Source of the DNA: Bigelowiella natans CCMP2755
Lineage: Eukaryota > Cercozoa > Chlorarachniophyceae
Length of the DNA: 64,000 nt
Assembly: GCA_000320545.1 (NCBI GenBank)
Contig: ADNK01003121.1
Coordinates: 1-64,000, forward strand
Reading direction: 5' to 3'
The notes under the pieces are model-generated. The model was not told the DNA's origin. It saw only the letters and a list, made by a program, of their open reading frames with translations, and did no database searches. Positions 35,908-48,601 of the stretch are shown piece after piece. A program made the position numbers and the translations under genes. The stretch's first letter is position 1, and every line of letters begins with the position of its first letter.

Positions 35908-37198
35908 GTTTGTGTTCGAGTTGACGAAATACTTCATGTGGAATTTATTTATATCTCTCCATCTCAATCCCCAAATCCTAATATTGTCTCAATATTATGG
36001 GTGAGCAGACCTCCAACTTTGACTGAGAGTGTACATTTAGGAAAACTTGGACGCGTCGCGTAAAGAAATGAGATCTTATACGACATTCCTGGCGTGACTG
36101 AAACAGTCTGCTTTGCAAATGCACCAAATTTCTTCAAACCCATATACTGGTTTCCAGAATAGGAATTTAGTCCGCCGTAGGAAGGATTGTTTTGTGGAAT
36201 TAAGCGCGTTTCTTGGGTTGTCCAGCTATTTGGTGAAGCGGACATGTGGGAAGTCACAGCTGGATATTCGAATCCACCATTAAGAAGCGGCAGAAACGAT
36301 TCAAAGTGGTCAGCGCTTGAGCCAGGAAACGATACGGGGCTGAATACTGGAGTGCTTGGACCGCTTGCTCGTTCGTTCGCGCTCTATCAAACATGAACAT
36401 GATGACTTAGTTTATTATAGAAGGAATTTCACAGTAGAACCATAGAAGTAGCTGCGTGGCTACTACGTTGCGAGTATGCATATGCTTGCGAGCCTTTTCT
36501 CTGAGCGCGGCAGAGCAACAACGTACCGATGCTGTCAGGTAGACATTGTTATAATTTCCACACAGCGCCTTTATCGTCACCGCTCCCGAACCCGCACTAG
36601 GTGACATCTGAAACGACACACGACCCATCATCGAAAATTTCTTATTCGTAACTGAAGTACGAGATGGGCATACCCAAGTGTATTGCTGCGTTGTCACTTT
36701 GGAGTCCATACTTCTGCAAGTTGGGGACGAGCTTGATCCCCCAGAAGTAAGAGTACCAGCGGATACCACCTTGAGTAAGGACGAATAAGATGTTGTCAGA
36801 AACCACAGTGCTTCCTCTGAAGACACACACGGGAAACAACGAGCTTACGAGCTTGTTCGCAAGTTGGAGACCGCCGTGTTGTACTGTGATAGTGTAGCTG
36901 GTAGAGGTGGAGTACTCAGTAGGAATGCCACTCATCGAACACTTCGTTGCATCTTCCTGCAATTAGAGTGAACTTAGATTTACGATCCTCCTAGGCAGAA
37001 TTATAGACACGACGTAATAATGTGACACGACGTAATATTATGTCTATTATCGGAACTCACCTCCAAAGCTGCTGCATTCATATGTCCAAAGCTCTTGCCC
37101 CTAAACCAACCGGCTGCATTGCAGTCGTATCTTGACGGCCGAGCCTCAGCGCCACTCAGAAAGACGAAGCAGAGGATGGACTGCAGCGCTGCAGCCAT
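35264..37198 (-). CDS. Secreted protein: Reeler-like + DUF642-like domain + Cys-rich tail
   Basis: Six exons: 37198-37061, 36956-36849, 36814-36527, 36383-36011, 35823-35612 and 35533-35264. They sum to 1389 nt (462 aa) with consistent phase. The N-terminus MAAALQSILCFVFLSGAEA is a clear signal peptide; an in-frame ATG 75 nt upstream is less likely. Residues about 45-185 (SMSGIPTEYSTSTSYTITV, then PTCRSMDSKVTTQQYTW and SAGSGAVTIKALCG) follow the pattern of a Reeler domain. Residues about 205-380 (LLNGGFEYPAV, NSWTTQ, GNQYMGLKKFGAFAKQTVSV, PGMSYKISFLYA, CCFVDYVTLQV) match DUF642/CBM-like jelly-roll domains that bind polysaccharide. The last exon is Cys-rich (TCSCHPRWH, DDTCKTACEKIDYRC). Extracellular matrix or cell-surface glycan binding is inferred. 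Domain names rest on pattern recognition alone. Confidence 0.82.
35868..35901 (+). repeat. (GT)n, intronic
   Basis: GT run in the intron between the fourth and fifth exons of the secreted-protein gene. Confidence 0.8.
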
Positions 37199-37361
37199 GG
37201 CTGGGGTTCCCACGATGCGATTATCTTCTGCGACTTGTGATTTCCTTGTCGCAGTTAATTCATGCACTGCCAAATTTACACTGGGATGATGTACAGGTGC
37301 TCGTTATTGCCAGAGATTCACATTTCTCTTGCCTTGTCTCTGCAGTTACAGCACGGTACTT

Positions 37362-37649
37362 TTAAGTCGATCGGAGAGTAGATTCGAGTCTCAGGAGAGA
37401 CTCCCAAAAGTCGGCTTGCAGCTTGCCGCTGCCTTCAGCCAAATGCCTCTGCAAGTCGTCAAAATTTTCTCTTTCCTCTGAGGCAGATGGAGGCGAAACA
37501 AGCCCTTCATTTTCCTTGGTGGCCTTGTTGATTCGGGAGGAAGTGAATCGAATGGTTTGGCACTTTTGATGACCTGCCTGTCTAGCTGTGTCAGCTGACA
37601 AGCCAGCGGGTTTTTGTTTCACAGAATCACTCCATCCATTCTGTGGCAT
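37362..37649 (-). CDS. Possible small ORF or terminal exon, hypothetical
   Basis: A 95-codon frame opens with an ATG (MPQNGWSDSVKQK) and is hydrophilic with a balanced composition (ENFDDLQRHLAEGSGKLQAD), unlike the repeat-derived ORFs nearby. It ends in STLRST just upstream of the secreted-protein gene on the same strand. No homology is recognised, and it could be a chance frame or a last exon. Confidence 0.3.
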   Translation of the reverse strand: MPQNGWSDSVKQKPAGLSADTARQAGHQKCQTIRFTSSRINKATKENEGLVSPPSASEERENFDDLQRHLAEGSGKLQADFWESLLRLESTLRST

Positions 37650-38943
37650 TCATTCATGCATTCTCAACTGCCACCATGGAAACGCTTCAATTCATCATTC
37701 ATGTGATCGCACACGCCACGCAGGACCACCAGAAGTGAGTTTGCGCATGCTCGCGAATGTCCATGCGGATGTAGATGTACTCGCTTATGCATTGCCGCGC
37801 GCATGCAACACGCACAGTCCAGCTAGAGAATGCACAATTGTTATACATATTGTAGGACGTTGATGTTGTTCAAAATCGAGATTTCAATAATCATCAGCTG
37901 CAGTTACGGCAGTGATGACAACGTCTAGAACATCTTGTGCGTTTTGCGCAAGGCTTATAGGCTAGTAGGGCGCCATTGACATTAATCACTGCGTGCATGC
38001 ATCCATCCAACGGCCAACGTGAGTAGATCCACAGCTTAGGTGAGAGCATACTGTGCGAATTTGCTCATAATAAGGTCACAAACCTGGCTTTCATCATATA
38101 CTCATACTAAGCTATCCTTCAGCAATATCGCCGCACAAAGGCATCTTCAATTCTCCATTGTAACTGGTAGCCCCAGCTCCCCGCTTGTGAACCTGTTTGG
38201 TTGTAACTTGAGCGGTAGTGGCGAAAATCTTAATGGTAAATCATGGTACTTCATAAAACGAAAGTTCATTATCATCGATTGCGAATCATTTATCGTGATC
38301 ATAGTTACCGCTAGTGCCTTTGGGTCAATAATGGGAATATCCGTGCTTGCACTGGAAACAAAGACACAAGGGAAAATATGCGAACAATAAGAATTTACAA
38401 GTGAGAATGGTTAAAATTGGCTGCGAATATGATTACCTGAAAAGATTAATTTATTTAAAATATATATATCTATATAACTATCCCCTCACTAGTTCCTTCG
38501 AACTATTCCTCTATTGTTCCGTACGTCACTTAGACAAAGACAAATACATATATTACGGGTAGCCGCCCCGAAGAACTCGAAAGTCTTGGTAACTGTCTCC
38601 AAAATTGTTGTCATTTTCATCATTCCGCCTCAGCCACAAAGAGGATGAGGATGAGGATGGACCTACACAGAATCAAGGAAACATTCAATATAAGGCAGTG
38701 TGAGTTGGTTTATCGCTTTATCAAAATAACAGCGCTACTGTTGTCACTACAACTCCCTTCTACTGCCCCCATTGTTTCTTCTTCTCCTACTACAGCTCTT
38801 CATCAATAGTTGTACCGTTATTGTTCTTCCTTGCCTTCTTCATATATTTCCTCCCTTCTGTGCACGTACGCATAAATTACAAAACATTAGTAAATAAGCT
38901 TCGGAGAGTGATCAAGGTTTCTGCTATGATCAATGCCCTTCAT
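37650..38943. other. Intergenic region
   Basis: About 1.3 kb with CATGCA hexamers near 37740-38000 and AT-rich sequence after 38200. No exon with paired splice signals and a sensible peptide was found. Confidence 0.5.
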
Positions 38944-39413
38944 TCATGCAGAAAGGGAAGAAAAAAACACCGAGATGGAATTATTACTTTTGCACGCAAG
39001 CAACTGGCTGCTGCTACTGCCATCGCCAATAGTCACCCGAGAAGATGATGAAGGGGAGCAGCAAGAGCACAATGACAGGTACTTTCCGCAGACAATCTGT
39101 GGAAAATATCACAGAGAGGAGCAAGCGGGGGGAGGGGGAGGGAGGAGGAATCAGAACTGAAATACACATTTGAGGTTGTTGGTTTCCTCCTACCAGTAAT
39201 AAGCACACGAGCAAGACCATTCGAATGGTTAGATCTTGATAATTCTCATCTAAGCACTCGACTAGAATGAAGTAACAGCAGGGGAGGAAGCGGCAATAGC
39301 AGCAGTGGAGAAGAAACACATTTATCTGTTAGAATGTGACTACTACTACGACTGTGGAACAATTGAAATAGGATGTGGCGGCATGGTAATAAGGATGATG
39401 ATGATGATGATAG

Positions 39414-39447
<34 letters not shown>

Positions 39448-40015
39448 AACCTAGAGCTGCACATGCAAGCCCGAAGAAAAAACCGGCGACAACTTCTTGT
39501 GATCGGTGCCCTGATGAATAATACGTATGATGGAAGGCATTGATTCGTAAACGACCATCAGACAGATAAATAAATCAATAAACAATTGGTAATATCATTC
39601 TGTATGGTGTTTAGTCCTGCCAACAACACCTCTGCTTTGTTCAACAATACGATGATGGCAAATAAAGATTAAAGAGCTCGAATCTTCGTTATTGGCTATA
39701 ATTTGAAGATCTTCTTAGGGCATTAAATACCACCCATCCCACCCCCTTCTTCCTTATATTATAAATCAAATTCTCATTACCAAGTTTTTCTTTCAGAGGG
39801 GACTGCCGCAAATTTTCGAACATCTAAACATGAACATAATGAACAACAATGGGAGGGGGAAGCGAAGCGTAAAAGTCGATGCCACCACCCCCTCCTCCCC
39901 CCTTCACTCCCCATTCCCCTTTCATCGAAGCAAGTAAGGATGCATTACTCTCATTGTATTCGTGCTTGTTGCCCGTCGTAGGCCGGCATTCTCCATCCTC
40001 ACCACCTGTGCGTGT

Positions 40016-40055
<40 letters not shown>

Positions 40056-41802
40056 TGTATGTTCATAGTGCGGAGACAAAAAATCATCGACAATTTTTCG
40101 TGGTAAGAAGTCATGACTTTTACGATCGCCGTCATTACGACTATTCCCTGCTGCATGCTACTGGAGTCGTAGCTTCCAACAACAATCTCTCATTATAGCA
40201 GTCCCCATCCCCCCCCCCCACTCACAACACCTCTGCTACTACACTCCAAATACTACCGCATTGATAAATCTTGCATGTCGTGACGCCGCCCACCGTACTC
40301 CCATTGCGTCGTGTGCTTTTCATGACGTGAAAACAAAACGTAACTACACGCATAATTCGCTCGTGTTTAGGTGTAAAACCACCCCAACAAGGCAAATATC
40401 GGCTAAATACGGTATATCCATTGAGCACAAACAAGGAGGGTGGTGGTACTACCGATTACAAGGGTAATAATGGCGGCTAGACCGAAAAGATAGCTGTCGA
40501 ATCCGTGATGTAGCCCTATTGTCATCACCTGGATGGTGTGTACGTTGTCTTCAAGAGGAGGAGGAATAGGAGGGGTATGATGATAAACTATCACTGATTC
40601 TATAAGAACTAGCACTACTGCCCTAATCTACTACTTAAAACATACCACAGCGCTACAGCATGATGTGTGAGAGCTTGGCATGCCTCCCGCCTTGAAGATA
40701 ATTAGATTAAGTGGGTTATTACACTTGATGACATTCTGGTGAAGGGGTGTTAATATAAATTGCCGCCTTCTTTACCTCTCCTACTCTCCAGCACTCCCAA
40801 GAAACACGTCTCAAATAAATCCAAGACAGCAAAGAATGCATGGGTGCCTTTACCACCTACTCAGCAGGTAAATTTTATGTTAATAGCCTAATATCATTGA
40901 GAAGTGTCGCAGCAAACGCCGTCCATGTTACTACATAAACCGTGCTATGTGAGTACTACGGTACAAAGACAATAGCTGCTGCTTCGACTCACTTACTTGG
41001 GTGAGTAAGCATGTCGTCAACCCCACTATGAGGACTCTATTGTTGATCAACACCCACAGATCTGATAGCAAATCACGATGCTGTTTTGACTGGCTACCCC
41101 CATTCGCACCAAAGTGCTGCTGCTTCTGCTGCCGTTGCGTCTGGGATGATGATGATGTCGGCGATGATGATAACGATGAATCGTTGCTAAATGCTTTTGA
41201 CGATAGAACTTCGCGCAAAAAGAATGGAGCGCCCAGCATGGATTTTGACAGAGCGTCTCCTTGTGTGAGAGGGGTAGGAAGTTGACGAAGATGGCTCCCC
41301 GTCAGAATGTTGTTGCTTATCATTATCGAAGACAATCCCAACATAGCCTGGAAGAAGAAGGAGAAGGAATAAAGAAACGGAAAAATAGGTTGAATACTCA
41401 AATGATCATGACAATATGGAAATCTAAATGTCGGTGTCAAAAGAGATGGAGATGTAGTTATTACCACCAAGATAACAACAGAGCAGCCAAATATAAAACG
41501 GGGGTTGTCTGTTCTACATTTCCCGGTAGGAGCATCCTCTGCTATCGGAGTTTGGAGACCTACTTCGTCGCAATACCCATCAAGTAGACTGTTGCTTCTG
41601 TCCCGAAGAAGGGGCCGATACAGAATAATTGTACTGCGAATATCCGTTGAATAATAGCCCATTTTGCCTGATGGTCGTTCCCTGTTGCAGTTAAGAGTGA
41701 TACCAAGAATGAAAAATGTATCGCACGGAGGCTGTAGAAAGTGTGACGATTACCTTCAAGGGCTAGTTTGTAGCCGGGAGAAAAGGGCAGCTGGTGCACA
41801 AA
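38944..41802 (-). CDS. Polytopic membrane protein, transporter-like (model incomplete)
   Basis: Exons in phase: 41802?-41754 (LPFSPGYKLALEG), 41667-41465, 41347-40997 and 40528-40460; then, after at least one unresolved exon, 39510-39451, 39261-39194 and 39096-38944. Hydrophobic segments: FIFGCSVVILVAMLGLSSIM across the 41465/41347 junction, DLWVLINNRVLIVGLTTCLL, MTIGLHHGFDSYLFGLAAII, VVAGFFFGLACAAL and IRMVLLVCLLLIVCGKYL. A Ser/Gln-rich cytoplasmic-type loop sits between the second and third hydrophobic blocks. The splice sites at 41348 (long CT tract, TTCCAG) and 40996 (CAA|GTAAGT) are excellent. The layout with a long central loop recalls MFS-type carriers, but no signature is decisive. 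The start codon is not identified; an ATG exon near 41960 does not match in phase. Confidence 0.5.
40018..40053 (+). repeat. (GT)n, intronic
   Basis: GT run in an intron of the membrane-protein gene. Confidence 0.8.
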
Positions 41803-42955
41803 CTAACACCTATTTTCATCATCGTTGTTTTTGCAATAGTGAAACCATCGAGAGTGCGAGCAAAAGGTGACGGCGAACAAGATTTTTGCGTGCATTATGC
41901 ATGCTTCTTACACAAGAGCTTGTAGCTAGCCTCACCTACAACGTGCTCGCTTGGCAGCCATACCGGGACATCCTTTCTCTTGGCCAAGAGCACACCCCCA
42001 CTAGAGGTTTTGGTTTGTGCAAAGAAAGGCAGTTTCGATGCTGATCTTTAGGATGTTTTCGGTGCAACTTCATTTCAATATTTTATATTTATAAATAAAT
42101 ATACTTTATCCTCTTCGTTCGGAAAGAAGCTTAACAAAATTCCTCGGTAAAACTACCTAATATTTAGATCATAGTCATATGAGTATGGAATTACCTATAG
42201 AGCCTTCCGATTGGTGCATGAACTTAGACGATTTTATCCCTGTTAATGAATGATGTTGAAGTCGTCAATAATGATCATCCTTTATTTTACTTCTCGAAAG
42301 CATTCCTCAAGAGCGTAAAGCAAGCATTAACTCTTAAAACCCCCTTCTTCTCGCCGATGAAAATGTCGACGTCGAGGGGGGGTCTAAAATAGTCTAAAAT
42401 GTAGGGGTTAGTTCCAATGAGACTTCCTAGGACTTCGTATATTTTTCAGATTATATTTTTCGATACTCCACAAATATTAATTGTGAAATTGTCCAAGCGT
42501 CAATGAATATTCACATTCTTTATTCTTTTTATATTATTTTTAAATATTCTTCGATTAAAAATTTCTAATCCCAATATTTGAAAAAGTGCAACATGTGAAC
42601 AGCACTTGTTTTAACAGGCCTAGTGCTCCGATTTGACCAGTACGACATCTGTATTTGGAGGACGTACAAGAAATTCAGGTCCCAAAAACGGGAAAAGAAT
42701 GCAGTGATTGGCATAGTTGTTCGCTGTAGTCTTGGGCCGTCGAGCGGAAACTAGGTTCGCTATAACGACAACAACTCTAAGTCTGACCCGCTGTTGGTGC
42801 ATAGGGATACAGATGTTTTCGGGGTAGAAAAGTCCAAAAAAGGAAAGAATGGGAACATGCTAAAGTTCTTAGCATGTTTCAGGTCAGGAAATATTTAATC
42901 CTAGAAGGAGCAAGCGGCGATCAGGACGAAAGCTCCTCCAGCAGCCACGGGAGGA
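41803..42955. other. AT-rich divergent intergenic region
   Basis: It lies between the upstream end of the membrane-protein model (-) and CMTR1 (+). It is AT-rich, especially 42070-42570, and has no supportable exon. It presumably carries both promoters. The open frame upstream of 42956 leaves room for an extra 5' CMTR1 segment starting at an acceptor near 42903. Confidence 0.5.
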
Positions 42956-43822
42956 ATGCAGGGGGGCAATGACGACAAAAGTAGCGCTCAAACTAGTCAA
43001 AGAGAGAAAGTTAGGGAAAGCAAACGAAGGTTTGTTGATAGGTTATGAAAAATATGTTCGTGAATGATATCTCCACGTTGCAGCTCGGAAAGCAAGATGA
43101 CCGAGGAGGATTCCAGCACTCATAATGACAACGGAGACTCCAACCCTGAGCATGGGAGTGGATATCACAAAAATGCTGATCAAAACAGTGATGAGTATGG
43201 CTACAATCCAAAGAGTGAGGAAACGGCCCCTCCGGTAACCATAAACAAGAAAGGAACGAAGAGGCAATGGAGCAATGGCGACGAAAGTAGTGCGCAAGCT
43301 CAATCTAGCCGAAGGAAGAAAGTTCGGAAGGACGAACCAAGGTTTCTCGATGTGATATAATAACATGCTTGTGAGTTGACAATTATACGATCTTACAGCA
43401 GCTCGGACAGCAAAAAGGCTGAGGAAGTTGACTATGGAGAATCGTATGAACCAGAGTACGGGGGCGATTATAACAGCAATGACGACGATAAAAGCGGCGA
43501 TTACGGCTATAACCCAAATGATAGTGAGTCTTGATATATAGAATGCTGGTAGTCTCTTTCATTTCTGATGCCAAGCTGTAACGAAAGGTGGTGACTACAA
43601 TGATGATGCGGGAGGTCCAGATTATGGCAACAATGATGGTGATGGTGGGGATGGTGGTGGATATTACCCAGAAGCTGACTACGGAGACGCTCCTCCCACT
43701 CCACCTTCTCTCGATTCCCAGTCTGCTGCTGCTGCTTCAAATACCGATAATGCATGTCGTCACATGATAAGGGGGACGGGGGAAAGTCAAAGGCTGAGAG
43801 AATGATGGCGAAAATGGGGTAG

Positions 43823-43861
<39 letters not shown>

Positions 43862-44438
43862 ATGCGTGTGCATACTATATCAGAATTTTGATTTTCCTCT
43901 TCGTTCGGAGAGACATTGTTCCGAAAAACATAATTTTCCAAAAAGGAACACACACACGCACTCTCTTACACATTTGTTGCGCCCAGGTATAAAAGCGGTA
44001 TGGGGCTTGGGCGTGCAGGTCAGGGAAGGCTGAACCCGGTTTTAGAGAGCACCCAAGTCTCGCGACAAGGCCTTGGCTTCGCAGCTGCTCGAGAGGTGAT
44101 GATTGAAATTATATCTTGGGCAGAGGAGGGTGTGTTGTGAATTCATGTCCTTTGATGGAAAAGCCCTATCCCATTGCTTTAAGTTTTACATCTTTTGCCG
44201 CATACGATACCGACTAAATAACAGGAGATGAAAGAAGAGCTCGATGACTCACAGGATGCCGACTTAGAGGTAGTAGTTGAGATCTATTTCATTTGTCCGA
44301 CATTGCAATGACTGGCACACGCAATTGGAGTGTAGAAAGGAGAGATTATTGACTTGATAGCAATCATCAACTCTTGCACAGGTGAGTTGGTGATGGTGAT
44401 GAATGTGGATGATGGCGATGATGATGATAATGAAAATG

Positions 44439-44475
<37 letters not shown>

Positions 44476-46333
44476 GGGCGTTGTGGAAGTTAATGTTCAG
44501 CTTGAGGTCAAGTGGGCTCCGGAGGATACTGGACCAGGTAAATGGTGATGATCATGATAACGAGGAGGATGATAAATCACATCATGCTGCCAGTATTCTT
44601 AATATTTCGACTATTGGTAATTGTTAGTTCCTCAAAGAATTCCTCGAGAATGGATGGTTACGGTACTAATAATAACTCTCCTCCCCGTGCTACTGCTGCT
44701 GCTGCAGCTAATGATACTTGTACTCATGTCGTATAACAATGAAGTGTCCATTTGAGTAACTACTAGTAGTAGTAATAGTAGAAACCGCTGTTTTACACAT
44801 CAGCATTTTCTTCAGATGCCAAATAATACTCAAGATACACAATCCATTGTATGTAGAGCGACCTTCATACTTACCTTCTTCGTGGCTGTTACCATTCACA
44901 TCACAAATCGTTTAAAAACTACTCCTGTTATCTCTTCTTCTACCTGCAGGGTAGTGATATAATGTTTGAGTCTTCTGAAGTCACCGAGTTCAGGAAGCAA
45001 GAAGCTCAAAAACAGCATTTGCATTCCTCGTCGAGAAACGTTGACAAGGTCGAATGAGCTGCCCTTACGCTCGTTCGTTTGCTAAGCTCTGAAGCATTTT
45101 CATTATCAGCTGTTCTCATGATACCCATGCCCCCCCCCCCCCCATGAATAATTAAATATCACTATTTCGTATGGAAAATGAATCGTTCTTTGTAGTGACC
45201 GATATATTTGTCATGCAGGTGCCCCCTCCTCCAGGCTATTACTGCCGTTTGTGCGATGTTCTTCTCCTAGAATCAGCGTCGCCGTCACTGCAGAGTAATA
45301 GTGGCAACGATGATGATAGGTCTGAATAAGCATACGCTACTGCACGTAGCTGAGTGGAGCGCCAATGAATCATCTTGCACACAATCAGCAGCATCGTAGT
45401 CATAGCAGTAGTCATAGCAGCCACACACAGTGCAAAACTGAATAACTATGATACGCAGCACATCATTCCAATTTGTTAGTGAAGAACCTTCATGGTATAA
45501 TATATATCGAGAGGATATTTTGCTGACATATTCGTCTCATTCGTAAACTGAAAAAGTACTACCAACTCTATTCTTGCTATTTTCATTTTATTATATGTGT
45601 ACGCCTCCCTGCTGCCTCTTTTCTTAGAATGTCGTCGTTGAAGGCAAAACTGGCGGAGCACGAAAAGAGCGATTTGCACCAAGAGCGAATGCGTGTTATG
45701 TGCGGTGAGGATGATGAGATAATACATGACAGATAGTTTTGACGGTGATGATTATGATGATGACGATGATGATGATGATGGTCGTTATCTGGACTCGAGC
45801 AATCATCATCGATCCTCGATTGCGAACCAAATATTAAGCATGGAATTTCGGGAATCAAGCCTCTTTCCTACTTCGCTTACGAGTGTATCGTCGTTTGTTG
45901 TGTTGCACTGCATTCTAGGCGAGTATGGCTCCATCGCCCTGCAGAGAAAAATCTTCACAGCAAAGTCACGCTTTGATGACATCGACGATAGGACATTCCG
46001 AAACGCTAGGTGAGGAGTTTATGTATGCTGAGTAGTGTAGTACCTTAGTGCCTTACCTCCTCCTGCTGCTGTGCGCATATTAATCGATGAGAAGATCATC
46101 CTATCAGCTCTATTTCCCTCATCATAATTATTTCCATTTGGCTTTCTCCTCCTCCATCGCCCATTTTTCGTCCATGGAAGAACACGATCCAACCCTTTTG
46201 AGCTGATAAAGAAGGAAGGTTAGACAAAGAGTAGAAGAAGAAAAACAAAACGAAAAAGAAAATAATGCTGCAATAATGGCCATCACAATTTTCGTTGCTC
46301 ATTCCTTGTTTCCCTCACCCACCCACTCTCACC

Positions 46334-46388
<55 letters not shown>

Positions 46389-47134
46389 ACACACACACAC
46401 ACACACACACACCCTTACTTACTTACTTTATATATGATCACATGCTCGTAGCGTAACTCAAGGTCATTTGTCTCACTAGAATTTTTTGTCATTCATCACC
46501 ACCATTGCCATTATCATCGTCGTCGCCATTGTCATCATCATAATTATCATCATAATCATCATATCCAATGGTCGCAGGTTTCCAAAACCGGGCTGCCTTG
46601 AAAATGGCTGAGATGGACGCGATGACCAAGCGCCTCTTCACCTTGCAACCTCAGGTATACTTTTCCCATTCAAGTAGCATCGTTTGACTTTTTGTGATAA
46701 AGATGATGCCAAAGAGGATAACGATGGTGACAGTGAGCATGATGATGACAATGATAGTGATGATATTTTTAACTAAGAATTTGGAAGCACGTGAACGAAT
46801 GAAGCGACCAGGAGGGGAAAGGCGGCCAGTGTATTTTGCCGACATTTGTGCAGGACCTGGTGGATTCAGCGAATTCATGCTAAGCGTCCTCAAATGGAGG
46901 GTAATACTACTACTGGTAGTAGTAATAGTGGCTTGCTCTCGTTTCATCATTTCACGACCACAATGACGTATGTATGCAAACAACCTGCGGCTGTAAATTT
47001 GCGACAACGTAAAACCAATCAAATCACTTCCGCATGGTCCTCCTCCTCCTCCTCCTCCTCGTCCTGCTTCAGGCTAAGGGCTTTGGCTTTACCCTGAGAG
47101 GGAGCAACGATTTCAAATTGTAAGAAGAAGAATG

Positions 47135-47165
<31 letters not shown>

Positions 47166-48381
47166 ACAAAAAGCAATGCCAACTCAGAATATCGATTCCT
47201 AACGCATATTCTCCCATTACCAGTGCCATATATCATGTGGACCTTGATGATAAGCTATCACCTCTCCCTAGCTCTACGTCCCTCCCCCCTCTTGCAATAT
47301 CACTTTGCCTGCCCCTCTGCCTGTCCCCAACACTATTTATATGTATTGATTATTGATTGCCGATGATTAGATACAAATTCAATCCGAGCTCTATCCCACA
47401 AGCTTTCAGGGCATTCTACGGGGTACTTACTACTAGTAGCAATTGCAGTGTGCCAGCAGTTTTGCTTGAATGCATTGGCGATTTCCTTGTTTCATTGCAT
47501 TCGTTGCCTCTGCTACTACTACGTCGCTGCTGGGGTATGGTATGACACATACCGATGAGCGAAGAGAAGATGACGTACACACCGCCCATCCTTTATTGTT
47601 ACCACATCATCGTCGCATCAGGTGGATGATACCGGAGATATAACAAAAACAGCTAATATGAGGGACTTTCAGCGGAAGGTAACTGCTACCACTCACATAC
47701 CGTCTACACGTGGGTATGAATCATCACTAGCCAGCCGTTGATTGAGAAAGGGGGGGGAGGGGGGAGGGGGGGGGGGGATGGATGGAATACTTCTGGGTCA
47801 TCAACAAGCATCTTCTAGGGATTCAATGGGACTGAAAATGGAGGGGTGCACATGGTACTTGCTGACGGGGGATTTTCTGTCCGGGGAGGACGAGAGAATC
47901 AGCAAGAATTGCTTTCACAGCAGCTGGTGGGTGGGTGGGTGGGTGGGTGGTGTGTATCGGTCTAACAACAACCAAATAGTAGAGTAGGAGGAGGAGGAGG
48001 AGGAGGGGAGGGACGATGGAAGTATATGGAGTATTTGTGATTATATTTGTAATATCAGTGTATACTATGCACCCAGGTTCTCTGTCAATTCACAACAGCT
48101 CTAATGACATTACGTAAAGGTCAATTGTTTCTCCATAGCAGATATATCCCACCATTATCATCATCATCACCATCATTATTTCTCTCGATGAATCAACAAC
48201 AATAGCACTAGCAACACCATCGTTATCGTTCAAAGCGGCTATGTGCTTCTTCTTCTTCTTCTTCTTCTTCTTCTTCTTCTTCTTCTTCTTCCAGGGGGCA
48301 CGTTTGTGTGCAAGTTATTTGATACGTTCTTGCCGTTCACGGTCCATTGCATGTACATACTGAAAAGGTTGCTATCAAATC

Positions 48382-48413
<32 letters not shown>

Positions 48414-48561
48414 AGGGACGAAATCGATAGAAATAAAGAGAGAAAGGGAGAGGGGCAAGGGGGGGAGGAGGCGGAAGAGAAGGCGGTACTCTTGTCATGA
48501 TGATGGATGCCCTTGTGTAATTCCAGCTAAATCGATTCTATATATATATAAATATAATAAT

Positions 48562-48601
<40 letters not shown>

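Noticed and set aside
39451-39560. PAP2-like motif (DGRLRINAFHH...SSGHRSQ)
   Set aside because: The phase-consistent exon begins at 39510, so the apparent upstream DGR motif lies in the intron. The phosphatase call is not supported.
40795-40869. Plus-strand exon-like segment (TPKKHVSNKSKTAKNAW) with good acceptor and donor
   Set aside because: It sits alone inside an intron of the minus-strand membrane-protein gene with no partner exon on the plus strand. It is attractive but unsupported without a transcript.
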